Below are positions 41,894-53,476 of a stretch of 64,000 nt of DNA, one piece after another. Position numbers and translations under genes: made by a program. Positions within the stretch are counted from its first letter, which is position 1; every line of letters begins with the position of its first letter. The stretch is taken from assembly GCF_900476085.1 (NCBI RefSeq), contig NZ_LS991952.1:496001-560000 (forward strand), read 5' to 3'. The notes below the pieces were generated by a model. The model was not told the origin of the DNA. It did not search any database and saw only the letters and a program-made list of their open reading frames with translations. This stretch comes from Mycoplasmoides gallisepticum (GTDB lineage Bacteria; Bacillota_I; Bacilli_A; Mycoplasmatales; Mycoplasmoidaceae).

Positions 41894-41940
41894 ATTTTTT
41901 ATAGCTAAGTTAAAGATCATAGTGCTTGATTTTTAAATGA

Positions 41941-41980
41941 AAAACAGACCTGTTGAACGTTAATTCAACAGGTCTGTTTT
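41941..41980. terminator. Strong bidirectional terminator
   Basis: AAAACAGACCTGTTGAA (41941-41957), 6-nt loop, TTCAACAGGTCTGTTTT (41964-41980): a perfect 17-bp stem. It ends the lipoprotein operon on - and backs up rnhC on +. Confidence 0.92.
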
Positions 41981-44220
41981 TATTCTTGTAATTTCGGTTC
42001 GTTTGGAAACGATTCTTTGAAATAATCTCTTAGTTTAGCAATGTAAGTATCTTGGTTTCTAAATTGGAAAAGCAAGTTTGGATCTAATAAACCTCTGGTT
42101 TCATAACTTTGGATATTAATATTCTGATCAATGAAGGGATCATTATTAACTAAAACTTTGGTTTGTTTACCATCAATTTCTTGCATTATCTCATTAGCGT
42201 TAGGATCGGTTTTATAATAAGTTGTTGATCCGATTCCAAAAGCAACGCCTGGTACTTGGAAGAAAGGACGTTTAGCAGGATTGTTAATTCGATCTAAATT
42301 TCTTGGACTTAAGTAATTATTTCGATCGGGATATACATATCCGTTAGGATCAGTTATTAAACTGCTATCAGCCATCAAAGCAATATGAGCATGAGGTAAT
42401 CAACCACCATTTTGATCAGATTCGCCTACCACAGCAAACGCATCATTTGCTTTTAAACTAAGCGGGTTATCTAATGTAATATCTAAATAAGAATCCTTTT
42501 GGTTTTTATTGATTCAGTTTAATTGTCTATTCACATTAGCTTGATTATTTAAGATCTGGTTTAATTGGTTTTGTGTTTTTTGACCATCTAAATGAATAAT
42601 ACCTAGATAAACATATTCAGAAGAGGCAAAATAATCTTCATAAACACCTTGATCAATCATGTTACTTAGATCTTTTGCTTTAATTCTTAAAATCACAGAT
42701 GTCCCAATACCTGCACCTATATTATCAGATTTGCGGTCAAACACACTAACGACATCAGCATCAACCGGTGATTTTAATAAGGTGTTAGCATTAACTAAAA
42801 TATCTTCGCCTAAATGAAGTTGGGCTGGGGTTTTATTGCTAGCATAAAAACCTCTGATCTGTGCATAACCACCAGCAATTGCATTCGTATTATTTAAATA
42901 TGTAAATAGATCACTACTAATCTTAGATAGTTGTTCTTGACCTAATAAACCTGTATGAAGATCATAGATCTTAGTTGATTGATCAACTTGTGGATCACTA
43001 AACAGATTAAGATGTTTTTTTACCCCATAGATTTGTTCTAAATCTAGGTTGTTAAGTTGTTGTAGATCAGAACTTGTTTTGACCTTAAATGTTGCATTTT
43101 TATTTTGAACTGAAGGGTTAATTGCTTGAATTATTTTAAATTTAATTAAATTTTCATTTTTAGAAAATGGATAGAAATCATCAACATTAAAGTTGGCAAA
43201 ATCGTAGTTGGTGATTGATGAAAAATCAGCTAATTGAATATTAAGATTGGCTAAAGCAATTTTTTGATAATCTTGTTCAGTTAGCTTTAGCTCTTTATTA
43301 ATATCTTGATCAAATTGCAGATCTTCACCATAAGAATTAAAATCATTATTTCATTGATATGAACTAAAACCATATGCGATTCTTATTGTGAAATGCAGTT
43401 TTTTTAGATCATCTGAAATCTTTACACTTTTAACAAAAGCACTATATTTTGGTGTAAATGTTTTCTTAGAACTATAAGTATTAGCTTGATCAATTTTTTC
43501 TTGATTACTTAAACCTTGATATAGATCAGAATTATTGAAATCTTTAAACTCAATTTTTAAACTCTTAAGTTTTGCTTGCGAATATCCTAATAAATCCCCG
43601 AGATCAAGATTGTCTAAATGAACTTTTTGAATTGGATGGGCTGCTTTAAACTCTTTAATTTTGTTTTTATATTCATCAAATCGAGCATACTTATTATCTG
43701 GTTTAAACCCAGCTAAGATAAGATTATATACATGACCTTGATATAGATTGCTAGAAGTTAAATTTGATAATTGCACTTTTCTTAATATTTCAGTGGGTAC
43801 TACTAACTGATCGGGATTGTTGCGATCATAAAACACTTCATTGTACTTGATATCAAAGCTGTAATTAGCTAAATCATTTTGGCTAACTTTATAATCATCA
43901 GCTAGAATTTGTTTAATTTGATCAACTTTTAGTTGTAAATTATTCTTAATAAACTTATTTTTTAAGATATTACCAATTTCCATCTCTGAAGTTTTTGACT
44001 CAGGATCTTTTCATTCTAATAGATCAGTAGCATTGTTTAATTTATCAAAGCTAGCCAAATTTATCCCAATTTTTGGTTCTTTATTATTATCTTGTGGTGG
44101 TTTAGAATTGTCTTTGGGTGCATAACAACTAGCTAGTGTAGTAAAAGCGATTGGGCTCATAACTACTGCAAAAGATTTAAATAAAGTTCATATAATTTTT
44201 GATTTCTTAGATCGTAACAC
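41980..44220 (-). CDS. Large surface lipoprotein of unknown family
   Basis: 746 aa from GTG 44220, with an AAGGA site 8 nt upstream. The N-terminus is basic (VLRSKKSKII), then hydrophobic to the lipobox TTLASC, with Cys32 as the predicted lipidated residue. The mature protein begins with an Asn/Lys/Pro-rich stretch (KDNSKPPQDNNKEPK) and continues as a long hydrophilic ectodomain with recurrent strand patterns; the C-terminus contains PFFQVPGVAFGIGSTTYYKT. Its start lies inside the 3' end of the membrane protein gene, so the two are coupled and probably act together at the surface. Family and role unknown. Its last base pairs are the terminator stem. Confidence 0.85.
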
Positions 44221-45073
44221 GGTGTTGTCCTTGGATAAAAATTTGATAAACGATGATTGCAAGAACTATTGCAATTACCAACGTAATAATTAATGAAATT
44301 AAAAAATGCAATCAGGTGTTTTTTAGCTCAGTTTTAATCGTCTGTTTGTCGCTATTCTGGTCAATTAATAAAAAGAATGTTGAAAAGATTGCAAAAGCAA
44401 ACGACAATAAGATATCAAACGTATAGAATTCAAAAAACGATGATAAATAAATGATTACGAATAAAACGATCATACTAACTATTAGATAGTCGATTCGTCT
44501 TAATCCTGAAGCGACAGGATTGATCAAACTAATCATCGGAATAACTGCCGTATAAATTAAGATAAAAATAAAATCTTTAAAAGCAAAATAAACCGTTTTT
44601 TGATTATCGGTTTTAAATAAGATCTGATTAAAAGCAACTGTTTTGATATATGTTTGTTTACTTTTTGTTATCAAGATATAAAAGATATAAAAGCAAACAA
44701 AACCACTCAAAATTCCAACTAACTGCATTGGTAAGATATAACCAAGCCCTTTTAGTGAATCGGTTAAATGACTATTACTAGAGTTTTGTAAATTAACCAT
44801 CTGCACAATTGCATCAAATATTACATTGATTGGGTTCAAATAAACAATTGGAAATGAGTCCATTAAAACTCTTGCTCATGCTCAGGTGGAGATTATGCTA
44901 ATAAAAACGACAAAAACAAAAAATGAACTGATGACTAATTTGTTTTCGATCTTTTTACTACGAATAATCACGAAAACAAACATGATTAAAAACGCCAAAA
45001 CAAAATTTGCACCAAATTCTGTGATTGCAGTTCCATAATCTCACGTTTTCGTAAGAATATTTAAGCTTCTCAT
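44207..45073 (-). CDS. Multi-pass membrane protein coupled to the lipoprotein
   Basis: 288 aa from ATG 45073, with TGA-Trp codons in the first and last parts. There are about six or seven hydrophobic helices (for example AFLIMFVFVII, SFFVFVVFISIIST and VMFIYILTVI-like stretches around 44.5 kb) and a final TM (FLISLIITLVIAIVLAIIVY) close to the C-terminus, ending QGQHRVTI. No family is recognised. The 14-nt overlap with the lipoprotein start suggests one complex. Confidence 0.75.
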
Positions 45074-45130
45074 CAAACTACCTTAATCTTTTTTTAACTT
45101 ATAAACAGATTAAATTTATATTAAATTTAA

Positions 45131-45202
45131 AGCAACCTTATTATATACCCATCTAAAATAAAAGTTGTTTAAAAACAACAACTAAATAAAATTAAGGTTG
45201 CT
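45131..45202. repeat. Long-loop inverted repeat enclosing a hairpin
   Basis: AGCAACCTTA (45131-45140) and TAAGGTTGCT (45193-45202) are perfect 10-bp arms 52 nt apart. The loop holds a second hairpin (AGTTGTTT...AAACAACA). It lies between lemA and the 45073 gene and could fold as a nested terminator or leader. Confidence 0.6.
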
Positions 45203-45228
45203 CGTATTTAAACAAAATAAAAAAATGT

Positions 45229-45262
45229 GGTTATGAATTTAATCTATGTAAATTCATAACCA
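45229..45262 (-). terminator. Terminator after lemA
   Basis: GGTTATGAATTT pairs with AAATTCATAACC; on the - strand it is followed by ACATTTTTTT. Confidence 0.82.
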
Positions 45263-45289
45263 ACTTAATTTAAGTAATTTAGAGCTTTT

Positions 45290-45964
45290 TTACAGATCAG
45301 ATAAGCTATCCATTTTTACATCTTGTTTAGCTTCAACTGAAGCAACAAACAATGGTAATGAATGACAATTCATTTTCTTAGCTTTAACTGAAATAGGGAA
45401 ACTTACGATCTCTTGGTTGAAATCAGTTACTTTAGTGTTATACAGTCTTCTGCTTGCTGAGATTTCAGCTTCAATGTATTGACTACTACTCATTAGTTCA
45501 GCCACGATTGAAGATGCTTTTAGGTTTGGGTAGTTTTCAAACTGCAAATTGATATCACGTGATACTGAGTTAATAATATTTTCAGCATCATTCATTTTGT
45601 TCACATCAGTTGTCCCATTAGATAATGAACGTAATTTGGTAATGTTTTCAAGAGTACCTTTTTCAAACTTCATGTAAGCTTTAGTTTGTTCTAGTAGCTT
45701 TAATAAAGTATCTTTTCTCTTAACTAAGTTAACATCAATACCACTAGCAGCTTGATTAATTTCAGTTTGCTTGGTTCTTAACATATTACCCCATTGGTAT
45801 CATTTAACTGTTAAAATGATTCCTCCAATGATTGTTAACCATGATAAACAGTATAAAAACCATCATAAAGCAACATCGCCAGATGAAGCTTGCGCACTAA
45901 ACGTGCTATTATCAACGTTGGGATTAAACCCTTCAGTAGTTTGTTTTGATGGATCTACTAACAT
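45290..45964 (-). CDS. LemA-family membrane protein
   Basis: 224 aa from ATG 45964. After about 30 exposed residues comes one TM (WLTIIGGIILTVKWYQWGNM), then a helical-bundle domain of the LemA type: the VDVNLVKRKDTLLKLLEQTK-like block (here GIDVNLVKRKDTLLKLLEQT), FENYPNLKAS and YIEAEISASRRLYNTKVTDF. LemA proteins are anchored with an N-terminal helix; their biochemical role is unclear. It starts 18 nt after the stop of the 865-aa membrane protein gene, so the two are one operon. Confidence 0.9.
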
Positions 45965-45982
45965 ATAATCTTATCTTTGTTA

Positions 45983-48580
45983 TTAATTTTCTAACTCTCT
46001 TAATTCTAATAAATTGTTTTTTAATTTAGCAAGTGACTTCACAAAGTTTTCTTGTTCAAGCTCTTCTTGCTTAGCGCTATTAACAAAGATGAAATAACCA
46101 TCATCATTAGCTTGAACGTGGATCTGATTACTACAGTTATTTTGGATCTGTTCTAATAGATCTAAATAAGCTTGGTTTTTAGGATCACTTAAAAACTGAT
46201 AAGGGTTTTGTACCTCAATACTGGTGTGGGGATTTAACTTAATCTTATCAAGATTAATTATGGGGATATTAGCTTTTTGAGCTAGATCAAAAAAACCATC
46301 CCATTTTTTATTACTAATAATGAAATTGTTATTCTTAGCTCGATTCTTAGCTAAAAAATAAACCGTTTTAGGTTCAGAGATCGGGTAGTATCTTGTATAA
46401 GGCACAGGGATCGTTTGAGCACCAACATGAACTCCGACTACAACAACATAATCAATCTCTTTAACAGCACGATATGATTTATGGGTAATCTTATATTTTA
46501 AGAAGTGGTTTTCAAGATCAAGTTGGTTGATCTCAAACCAACTTTTAGTTGAAGCTTTATTCTGATTAAAGTAAACTAGATCATTCTGATAAACTTTTGA
46601 TAATAGATAACTATAGCTTGGTTGTACTTTTGTTGATTCGTTATCATCAAAAATACCAGAATTAGCAATCTTATAATTATGATCTGATGAATATCATTCC
46701 CGGTTGATTACTGGAGATAATAAGAATGGGGTTACTTGTTCAGCTCAGTCACTAAGATAATATTTAGCTGTTTGTTTAAAGATCTCAATTAGTTCACTAA
46801 CCGTTTGTTTTTTATTAGATACTAAATGTTTTAAACTGAACTTATTAATATGATAAGCCACATTTAGATCTAATGAACTGTAATCATATAAAGGGTTTTC
46901 TAAATGCTTCTTACTTGCTTTTTTAGGTGGTTGGGTTAGTGAATCTAATTCAGAAGCTGAATCAATATAATCATTAATTAAATAACGACCGTTTTTGGTG
47001 ATATTAAATTCGTGGTTTAATTCTTTAGCTCACTTTAAGTAGTCTTCTTGAGATTTAATCGTAAAGAACTCTAATAGTTCAGCACTAATTTCGTTCTTAT
47101 CATTAGTAATGCGCATCTTTTTTGAAAACTCTTTGTTTTCAAACATGATGAAGTTTTTAATCTTAGTCTTATCAGATTTTGTTTTTAGGTTGGTTGTGAA
47201 ATTGAACTCTGGTTTAAAATTAGTTTTTAGTATCTGGAAGTGCTTATCATCAAAAAACGGTGTTTTTTCATTATGGTAACCAACTAATGTTTCATAGCGA
47301 GTTACTCTTCTAGTTGCTAGTTGTCCATTTGAAGTTGTGTAAGTTTCAAAGTCGATATAAGGAACTTGGATCGCATTCGAAGTTGTTACCATCCTTCATT
47401 CTTTATATGTAGCCACACAATCTGTGATCTCAGTATTTTTATATTTAAAGTTGAATGTACTATGTAGGTTTAAGAAGTTGTCCATACAGTGACTTATAAA
47501 TTGATAAGTATCTTGTGAACAGTAATTACTAAACCCTAGATTAAGTTTATTTGTAATAAACTTAAGCATCTCATTAAAGTTTAGTCGTGAAGCAAACTGA
47601 AGACTTAAACTATAGCTTGCTCATCATAATTGATCTAATTCATTTTGTCTTATCGTTCTATAAGAATCAAACTCTTTAATAATCTTTTTATTTTTTAAAA
47701 AGATTGGAATTAATCCTAAACCAAAAATTAAGAAGAATGAGATGATGATAAAAACATTAGCCACCTTACGACCCAAAATCTTTTGGGTTTTATAAAGGTT
47801 CTTCATGTTTTTTTCAATATTCTCAGATTCAGTTATCAACACTTGTTGTTGTTTTAGCGGTTCATGGTTTTCATTAACAAGTGATTTAATATAATCATCG
47901 ACTAATGGGTTAACTGAATCTACGATCTTTTGATAGAAGTTATTAATTGGATCAACAGTAACATTTGCATAATTCAGATGATATTTATCATCTGCTGCTT
48001 GTTGTGTGTTATTTGTATAGTTGTTAAAGGCACTAGGGACAGGAACTAATGCTACATTAGATTGATCTAATAATTTTTTAATACTTAATAAAGTTTTTTC
48101 ATCTAATGCAGGAATCTCTTTAACAGCTTTTGTATCTTGAGTTTTTTCTATTTGTTCTTCAGCTTTAGATTCAGCTTTTTGATCTTGAGTTTCAGCATCA
48201 GCTTTTTGATTTTCAAAATTGGTTGCACCAGGCTCTGCTTCTAGTTTAGAATCAACCTTTTGCTCTTGGGGTTTAATTTCATTTTTTTCTACTGGTGCTG
48301 AAGTTTTTTGATCTTCTACTTTAGGAGTGTCAGCTTTAAGTTCTTGTAGATTAGTCTCAACTTTTTGAATCGGCGCACTCTTGTTAAGAAGTTCATTTTT
48401 CTCTTCTTGTTGGTTAACTAAATTGCTTTGACTAGAGCTCTTATTTGTTTGAATATAATCGAAAGTATAATCATCAGCTTGATGATTATTTTCTTTTTGT
48501 TCGTTAATCTGATTTGATTGATCAGTTTTTAAATCAAACTTATCTTCTTGTTCGTTGTTAGATCCAAATTGTTTATTCAT
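45983..48580 (-). CDS. 865-aa membrane protein with acidic low-complexity N-terminus, partner of LemA
   Basis: Continuous from ATG 48580 through many TGA-Trp codons; these break it into pieces under the standard code. Residues 1-150 are low-complexity Gln/Glu/Lys/Asn (repeats of EQKxDxKxE type). A TM lies near 275-297 (VANVFIIISFFLIFGLGLIP). The remaining 560 residues are mixed alpha/beta and contain LDKIKLNPHTSIEVQNPYQF then YLDLLEQIQNNCSNQIHVQA, which resembles the end of DUF3137 proteins. Those are often found beside LemA. The DUF3137 relation is inference only. The likely job is a membrane-bound LemA partner. Confidence 0.75.
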
Positions 48581-48660
48581 AAATTCAATTCTTCATTAAG
48601 ATATTTTATCTTAAAATTTCACCTAAAATAAATTTTCCATAAATATTTATAGAGATTAGC

Positions 48661-48719
48661 GAGTTTAAACTCATGAAAAATTTGACATAAATTTTTTGTT
48701 ATAAGAGGCGAGAATTATA
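48661..48719 (-). promoter_or_regulatory. Promoter and palindrome upstream of the 48580 gene
   Basis: TATAAT on the - strand (48714-48719), about 135 nt before ATG 48580. GAGTTTAAACTC (48661-48672), a perfect 12-bp palindrome, lies within the predicted leader. No other feature is seen in 48581-48813. Confidence 0.45.
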
Positions 48720-48813
48720 GGTAATTTCGTTTAACCAATAACTCTTTATTAGTTATTTCTAACTTAATTTATCCACGCTAATGAAGAGAATTTAACCTAA
48801 ATTTTTACGAGGA

Positions 48814-50296
48814 TTAATTACCTGATCTTTGTTCTAATTGCTCTTGTTTATTTTCAGTTCTACTAAGAACTTGTTTTTTAATAAAGAAGATTCAAGCAAA
48901 AGGAATTAAGATCACGATTTTGGTCCATCTAGAATAGATTCCAGATTTTAAATAAAGTAACAACCAATTTAAATAAAAGCTAGCAAATAATAAATTTGCT
49001 CATAATATTGCACTTGGGATTGTAGAGATGTAAAAACCACCACTATAAGTAAGTTGAGCTCAGGTTGTAGAAACTTAATCGTTTATGTCAAACTGATCAC
49101 TTGGATAACCAAAGCTGCTAAAGTATTTTCACGCAAAAAAGATAAATAGTACTTGAACCAGTTCAATTATTACTAAAATAATTACTAATCTAACCTTAGT
49201 TTTTCTAATAGCATTAGCAAAAAGAAAAGTGTCATTATCTATAACTATTCCTATGAGAAACATAATGGATATAGCAACTAACAAAGTAAGAACAAAATTT
49301 TTCATTGTATCAAACAATAAAATATGTTCGTTGCTAGAAAGGCTTTGATAAATTAATGAATAAGCATCATCAACTGTATCTGAAGGTTTAATCAGATAAC
49401 TAAACACATCAGTTAATGAGATATATGATCAAAAAGCTATAAACCCAACCATAGATCCAATGTAGATTAAGGTTAAATAAATAATTATAAATCTTAATTT
49501 GATCTTAAAAACAACTTGGTTTAAAAGTAACAGTTTTTGATACCATCTTAAGTCAGTTTTACGCTCGTTTTCTAAATTTAACTGATTTGGTTGGTTAGAG
49601 TTAATTAATTTAAAATTAGTCCTAAAAATGGAACTAATGACAAAACTCTTAGCTTAGATTTAAAGCTACTCAGTTTTAAATAAGGAAGTAACAAAGCAAG
49701 ATATAAACTTACATAAATTATGTTTCAAAAAGTTAATGAATCCTTGTTATAAAAATAGGGTAAGATAGTTGCATAACTTAATAGTGAAAGTTTAAGATCA
49801 GCAAAGAAGTTATTGTTGATTTTGATAAAAGATGCTAAACCAGAACGAATTGATTTGTTAGCAAAATCTGCTTTAGCTACTTGTTCTTGATAAATTTGCG
49901 TAAGATTTTTATTAATCGGGTAAAAATAAGTAATTAAAAACAGCAAGAAGATTATCCAAGAAAATAGTTGAACAATTTCAATTAATAAAAATATTCCTTT
50001 AATTAAAATTTTCGACTTAAAAGTTTATCACCAAACTGATAACTTTCTTTACCTGACACTAGAATAAATAATGCAATTACAGAAACTAAAATAAAGAAAA
50101 TCAGCGGTAAAAATAGCGGAATTTTAAATTTGTTTTTATCGTAAATTATGTAGTTATTCTGCCCATTAGCTGTTGTTTGATTCATTAAAATCAAAATAGA
50201 TAAACTAGCAAAAATAATTGTGCCTAAAAATAGTAGCAAGATGGCTAATTTCCTTCTAGTGACATTAACAATTTTATAGATGTCTTTTATTCTCAT
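48814..50296 (-). pseudogene. Multi-TM membrane protein gene broken by two frameshifts and one stop
   Basis: ATG 50296 opens a 97-aa frame with two TMs (LAILLLFLGTIIFASLSILI and FLPLIFFILVSVIALFILV) that stops at 50003. A second frame, open from about 50020 without an ATG, continues with helices (GIFLLIEIVQLFSWIIFLLF) to TAA 49605. A third frame, open from 49653 and again without ATG before a helix, continues with RKTDLRWYQKLLLLNQ and more helices to TAA 49075. The same frame then runs on after that stop for 86 codons (VSTTWAQLTYSGGFYISTIP, another TM, and a charged tail). Each break has overlapping open frames and missing starts. Together they look like one protein of about 480 aa with eight or more TMs. 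Family unknown. Confidence 0.7.
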
Positions 50297-50537
50297 TTTA
50301 TCTTCTTATACATTAAAGGATTATTTTGAATTTATGATCAGTAAATTTCTTAAAAAAGTTTCGATTTTTGTTAATAGTATTTTTCAACAAATTAGCAACT
50401 TTCTTTGTTATACCTATTACTAAAATGTTTAAAAAATGCGGTAAATTTAGTAAAAAAAACTAAACTTAAATTTAAACTGTAAGGCTAAAATTTAAAAAAA
50501 GCCTAAACTAGCCAAATTTATTTTTAAATAAAAATCA
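50297..50537. other. Intergenic, 241 nt, no gene seen
   Basis: A/T-rich, with no clear terminator for mtnN and only a weak promoter candidate (TATAAG) just before the 50296 gene on the - strand. Confidence 0.5.
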
Positions 50538-51323
50538 CTAACTTTTGTGATCAAATTTATCTTCAAACCAATTGAAGATAGTTTGATAAGCGTGATTAAC
50601 TAATTCTTCACGGCTAACAAGAAGTTCTTGATTAGTTTTTTGATCATAGACTTTAAATCTAAAATCAACCTTATCTAAAACATATTCACTAAACTCATCA
50701 GATAATGGATTATGTGATTCATTTAGTTGAATATAATCAGATACTACTTTGTAAACCTTAAGGTTTTTAAAATTATTAAGATGGCACACTTGAGCTATAG
50801 CGCAAGCCTCCATCTCAAATAGATCTATGGGTTGATTTAATTTTTGAACAATCTCTTGATAATTAAACTTACTAATAAAACTATCTGTACTAACACAAGT
50901 AAATTCACCAGATTTTAAACTATAACTTTCAGGTAATTTGGGGATCTGACCAAACTGATAATTAAAATAGGTGACATCAACATCACCATAGATCAGCTTA
51001 TTAACTTCAACTAGTTGGGCTGGTTTTAATTTTGGGTTTAAACTACCAGCTATACCAATATTAATAATCTGTTTATAACAATTTAGGTCAAGAATATTTT
51101 GAATGCAACTTGCTGCATTAGCTTTACCAATACCACTAATTGCTAGATCAACATCAGTTAATTCTGGTGAACTGTAAATAAAAATTGAATCACGTTCTTT
51201 TTGGTAGTGATACTTTTTAATAATTGCTTCAACTTCTTGACTCATTGCAGCAACAACTACATAACGTTTGGTTGGTTTATGATTCTTGTTTTTGACTAAG
51301 TTGAAGATATTTCCTAATTTCAT
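50538..51323 (-). CDS. mtnN: 5'-methylthioadenosine/S-adenosylhomocysteine nucleosidase
   Basis: 261 aa, about 30 longer than usual because of an N-terminal basic stretch (MKLGNIFNLVKNKNHKPTK). The nucleosidase core has VVVAAMSQEVEAIIKKYHYQ, IINIGIAGSLNPKLKPAQLV, LFEMEACAIAQVC and VVSDYIQLNE (the catalytic Asp). It removes adenine from MTA and SAH, by-products of SAM use by the methyltransferases RsmH and TrmK found in this window. Its ATG lies inside the NadD-YqeK gene (47-nt overlap). Confidence 0.93.
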   Translation of the reverse strand: MKLGNIFNLVKNKNHKPTKRYVVVAAMSQEVEAIIKKYHYQKERDSIFIYSSPELTDVDLAISGIGKANAASCIQNILDLNCYKQIINIGIAGSLNPKLKPAQLVEVNKLIYGDVDVTYFNYQFGQIPKLPESYSLKSGEFTCVSTDSFISKFNYQEIVQKLNQPIDLFEMEACAIAQVCHLNNFKNLKVYKVVSDYIQLNESHNPLSDEFSEYVLDKVDFRFKVYDQKTNQELLVSREELVNHAYQTIFNWFEDKFDHKS

Positions 51324-52371
51324 CGTGTGTTAATTTAAATGCTTGATGAATGTTCTTAAAAGCCAAAGCTTTGGCTTTATTAATCTTAAAATAACGATTA
51401 ATCTCTTGTTTAACCCGATCTGGTTCTAACTTATCAGCTAAATATACGATCTTATCTAATGGTGTGGGATCATCATTGATAATCGTGTGATAATAGATTG
51501 AATTAATTAGTTCACGATCGTCATAACCAAATTGATGCTCTAAGATTCAAGCGCCAACATAACCATGTAAAACTCGATAATTTAAATCTTTCTTATAAGG
51601 CTCTGGGAACAGTTTAGGATCAAACTGATCCCGATAACTTAACATCGTTTTTTCATCTAACTCTTTAGCTAAATCGTGATAACAACCCGCAATATAAGCT
51701 TTTTGAGCAAGATTGGGATAATTATACTGTGCTAGTTTTCTAGCCAGCTGACCAACCCTTAAACAGTGCTCAAACCGTTCATCTGATCTTAAAAAATGTT
51801 TTAAACGATCATTAATATATAACCCATGCTCGTTGATATAAGCCAGGTTTTTATCACTGACACAACCAATAACTTGTGTGCCATTTCTAATCTTGGTTGA
51901 TGAGATCTGATAATTATCCCCATCGATTTTTAAGAAATTAAATTTCTTAATATTTTCATGATCACTAAACTGATTATCCCTAAGATAATACAACATCTGG
52001 CAATCTTTTGCCATCATCTCAGCTTCATCTCAGAGATGAAACTTCTCGAGATTATCACTACCGATTAAAAAGTAGATTTGAGCATTAGCAAACTTCTTTT
52101 TAAAATACTTAACAGTAAGATAACTCTTCTCATTTTGGATATTAAGTTCATACCAATTAAAATGAAACCGATCATTAAGTTTAATGATATTTTGAATCAT
52201 CTTTTTTCGATGAATATCACTAATATTAAATGCTTGTTTAAACGTTGATTTATAGGTTGGTACAAAATAAATTCGATCAGCTTTAATCTGTTCTAACGCT
52301 TTGGTTGCAATATTGACATGGCCATTATGAATTGGATTAAAACTTCCACCAAAAATGATTATCTTTTTCAT
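51277..52371 (-). CDS. nadD: Nicotinate-nucleotide adenylyltransferase fused to a YqeK-type HD hydrolase
   Basis: 364 aa in one frame. Residues 1-175 are NadD: IFGGSFNPIHNGHVNIATKA (HxGH nucleotidyltransferase motif) and YQISSTKIRNG. From about 190 follows an HD-domain phosphohydrolase: RFEHCLRVGQLARKLAQ, AGCYHDLAKELDE and LADKLEPDRV, as in YqeK, which cuts Ap4A. NadD makes NaAD for NAD synthesis. The two are separate neighbours in B. subtilis but fused in several mycoplasmas. It overlaps mtnN by 47 nt and starts 7 nt after the yqeH stop. Confidence 0.93.
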
Positions 52372-52378
52372 TGTTAAT

Positions 52379-53476
52379 TTATATTAAGGCAGTTTTTAAC
52401 AAATACGTATGAACTTTATCTTTTTGATAAAGTTCAACTTTATCAATCCCTTTATTAAACTTGATTAAGCAAACTCCATTAACTAATAAGTTATCTTGAT
52501 TAAGTGTGATCTGATACGTATTTGTTTGATCGTTATTAAGATAACTAAACGTTTTAAGATCACTAAAGATCTGGGTTAGTTTTTGATCGATTGACTGTTC
52601 GTTCTTACTTGAAGTGCGATGGATCCTTAGTGCTGTAGGACAATAGAACGTAATCGAGGTTTTAGTAGTATCTTTTTTTAGATAGACTTTTAGTTTAAAA
52701 AAGTCTTCGCAATAAAAGATCTGATTAGAAGTAATCTGGTAAGTGACTGGGTTTTTTCACTGGTAAGAGACTAATCGTTTGATTCTTCTAGGAACAAGAT
52801 CAAAAAAACCGTTCGTCTGATCTAAATACCCAGGGGTGTCAAGTAAACAAAAGTCCCGCCTTTTAATCTGGTTAATCTGTAGGGTAGTATTTAAGTAAGG
52901 TGAGGTGGTAAGGGCTAGTTTTTTATCAATATTATTTAGTTTTAATAACTTATTAATTAATGAAGATTTGCCAACATTTGATTGACCAAGAAAGATCGCT
53001 TTCTTACGTTTTTCATAAGCTTTTTTCATTAAGCGATCGATCTTTCTTAGGTCATAAGTTAGATAGATCGAATTAAATAAGATTTGGTTAGGACTAAAGT
53101 TAATCCCATGATCTTTGAAGTTATCAACTAACCGTGATTTAATCACGGATAGATTATTCTTTTTAGCTAAATAATCGATCTTATTAAAGATCAGATAAAA
53201 CTGGTTAGCATTCATTGAGCGCTTGATCATCTCTAGATCAAAGATAAAGTTCGTGGGATCAACCAGATAAAAAACGCAATAGTTATCTAAAACTAAACTG
53301 TTTAGATAGTTTTCGATATCGGCTTTTTTAACAGTTAGTTTTTGATCGATCTTTTTGTAGTGTTTAAACTGAAAACAACGTTTACACAACTCAAACTTGC
53401 TGATGTCAAGACAATATCCTAGATCATTAGGATCAGTTGATAAATAGTTACCACAACCAACACACTTTTTATTCAT
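52379..53476 (-). CDS. yqeH: Circularly permuted GTPase YqeH
   Basis: 365 aa. The N-terminal zinc finger (CVGCGNYLSTDPNDLGYC ... CKRCFQ) is followed by the permuted order G4 (FNKIDYL), G1 (GQSNVGKSSLINKL) and G3 (LLDTPGYLDQ), as in YqeH/RbgA/RsgA GTPases. YqeH takes part in 30S subunit assembly. It overlaps the end of parC by 8 nt. The yqeH-nadD-yqeK order is a known Firmicute cluster. Confidence 0.94.
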
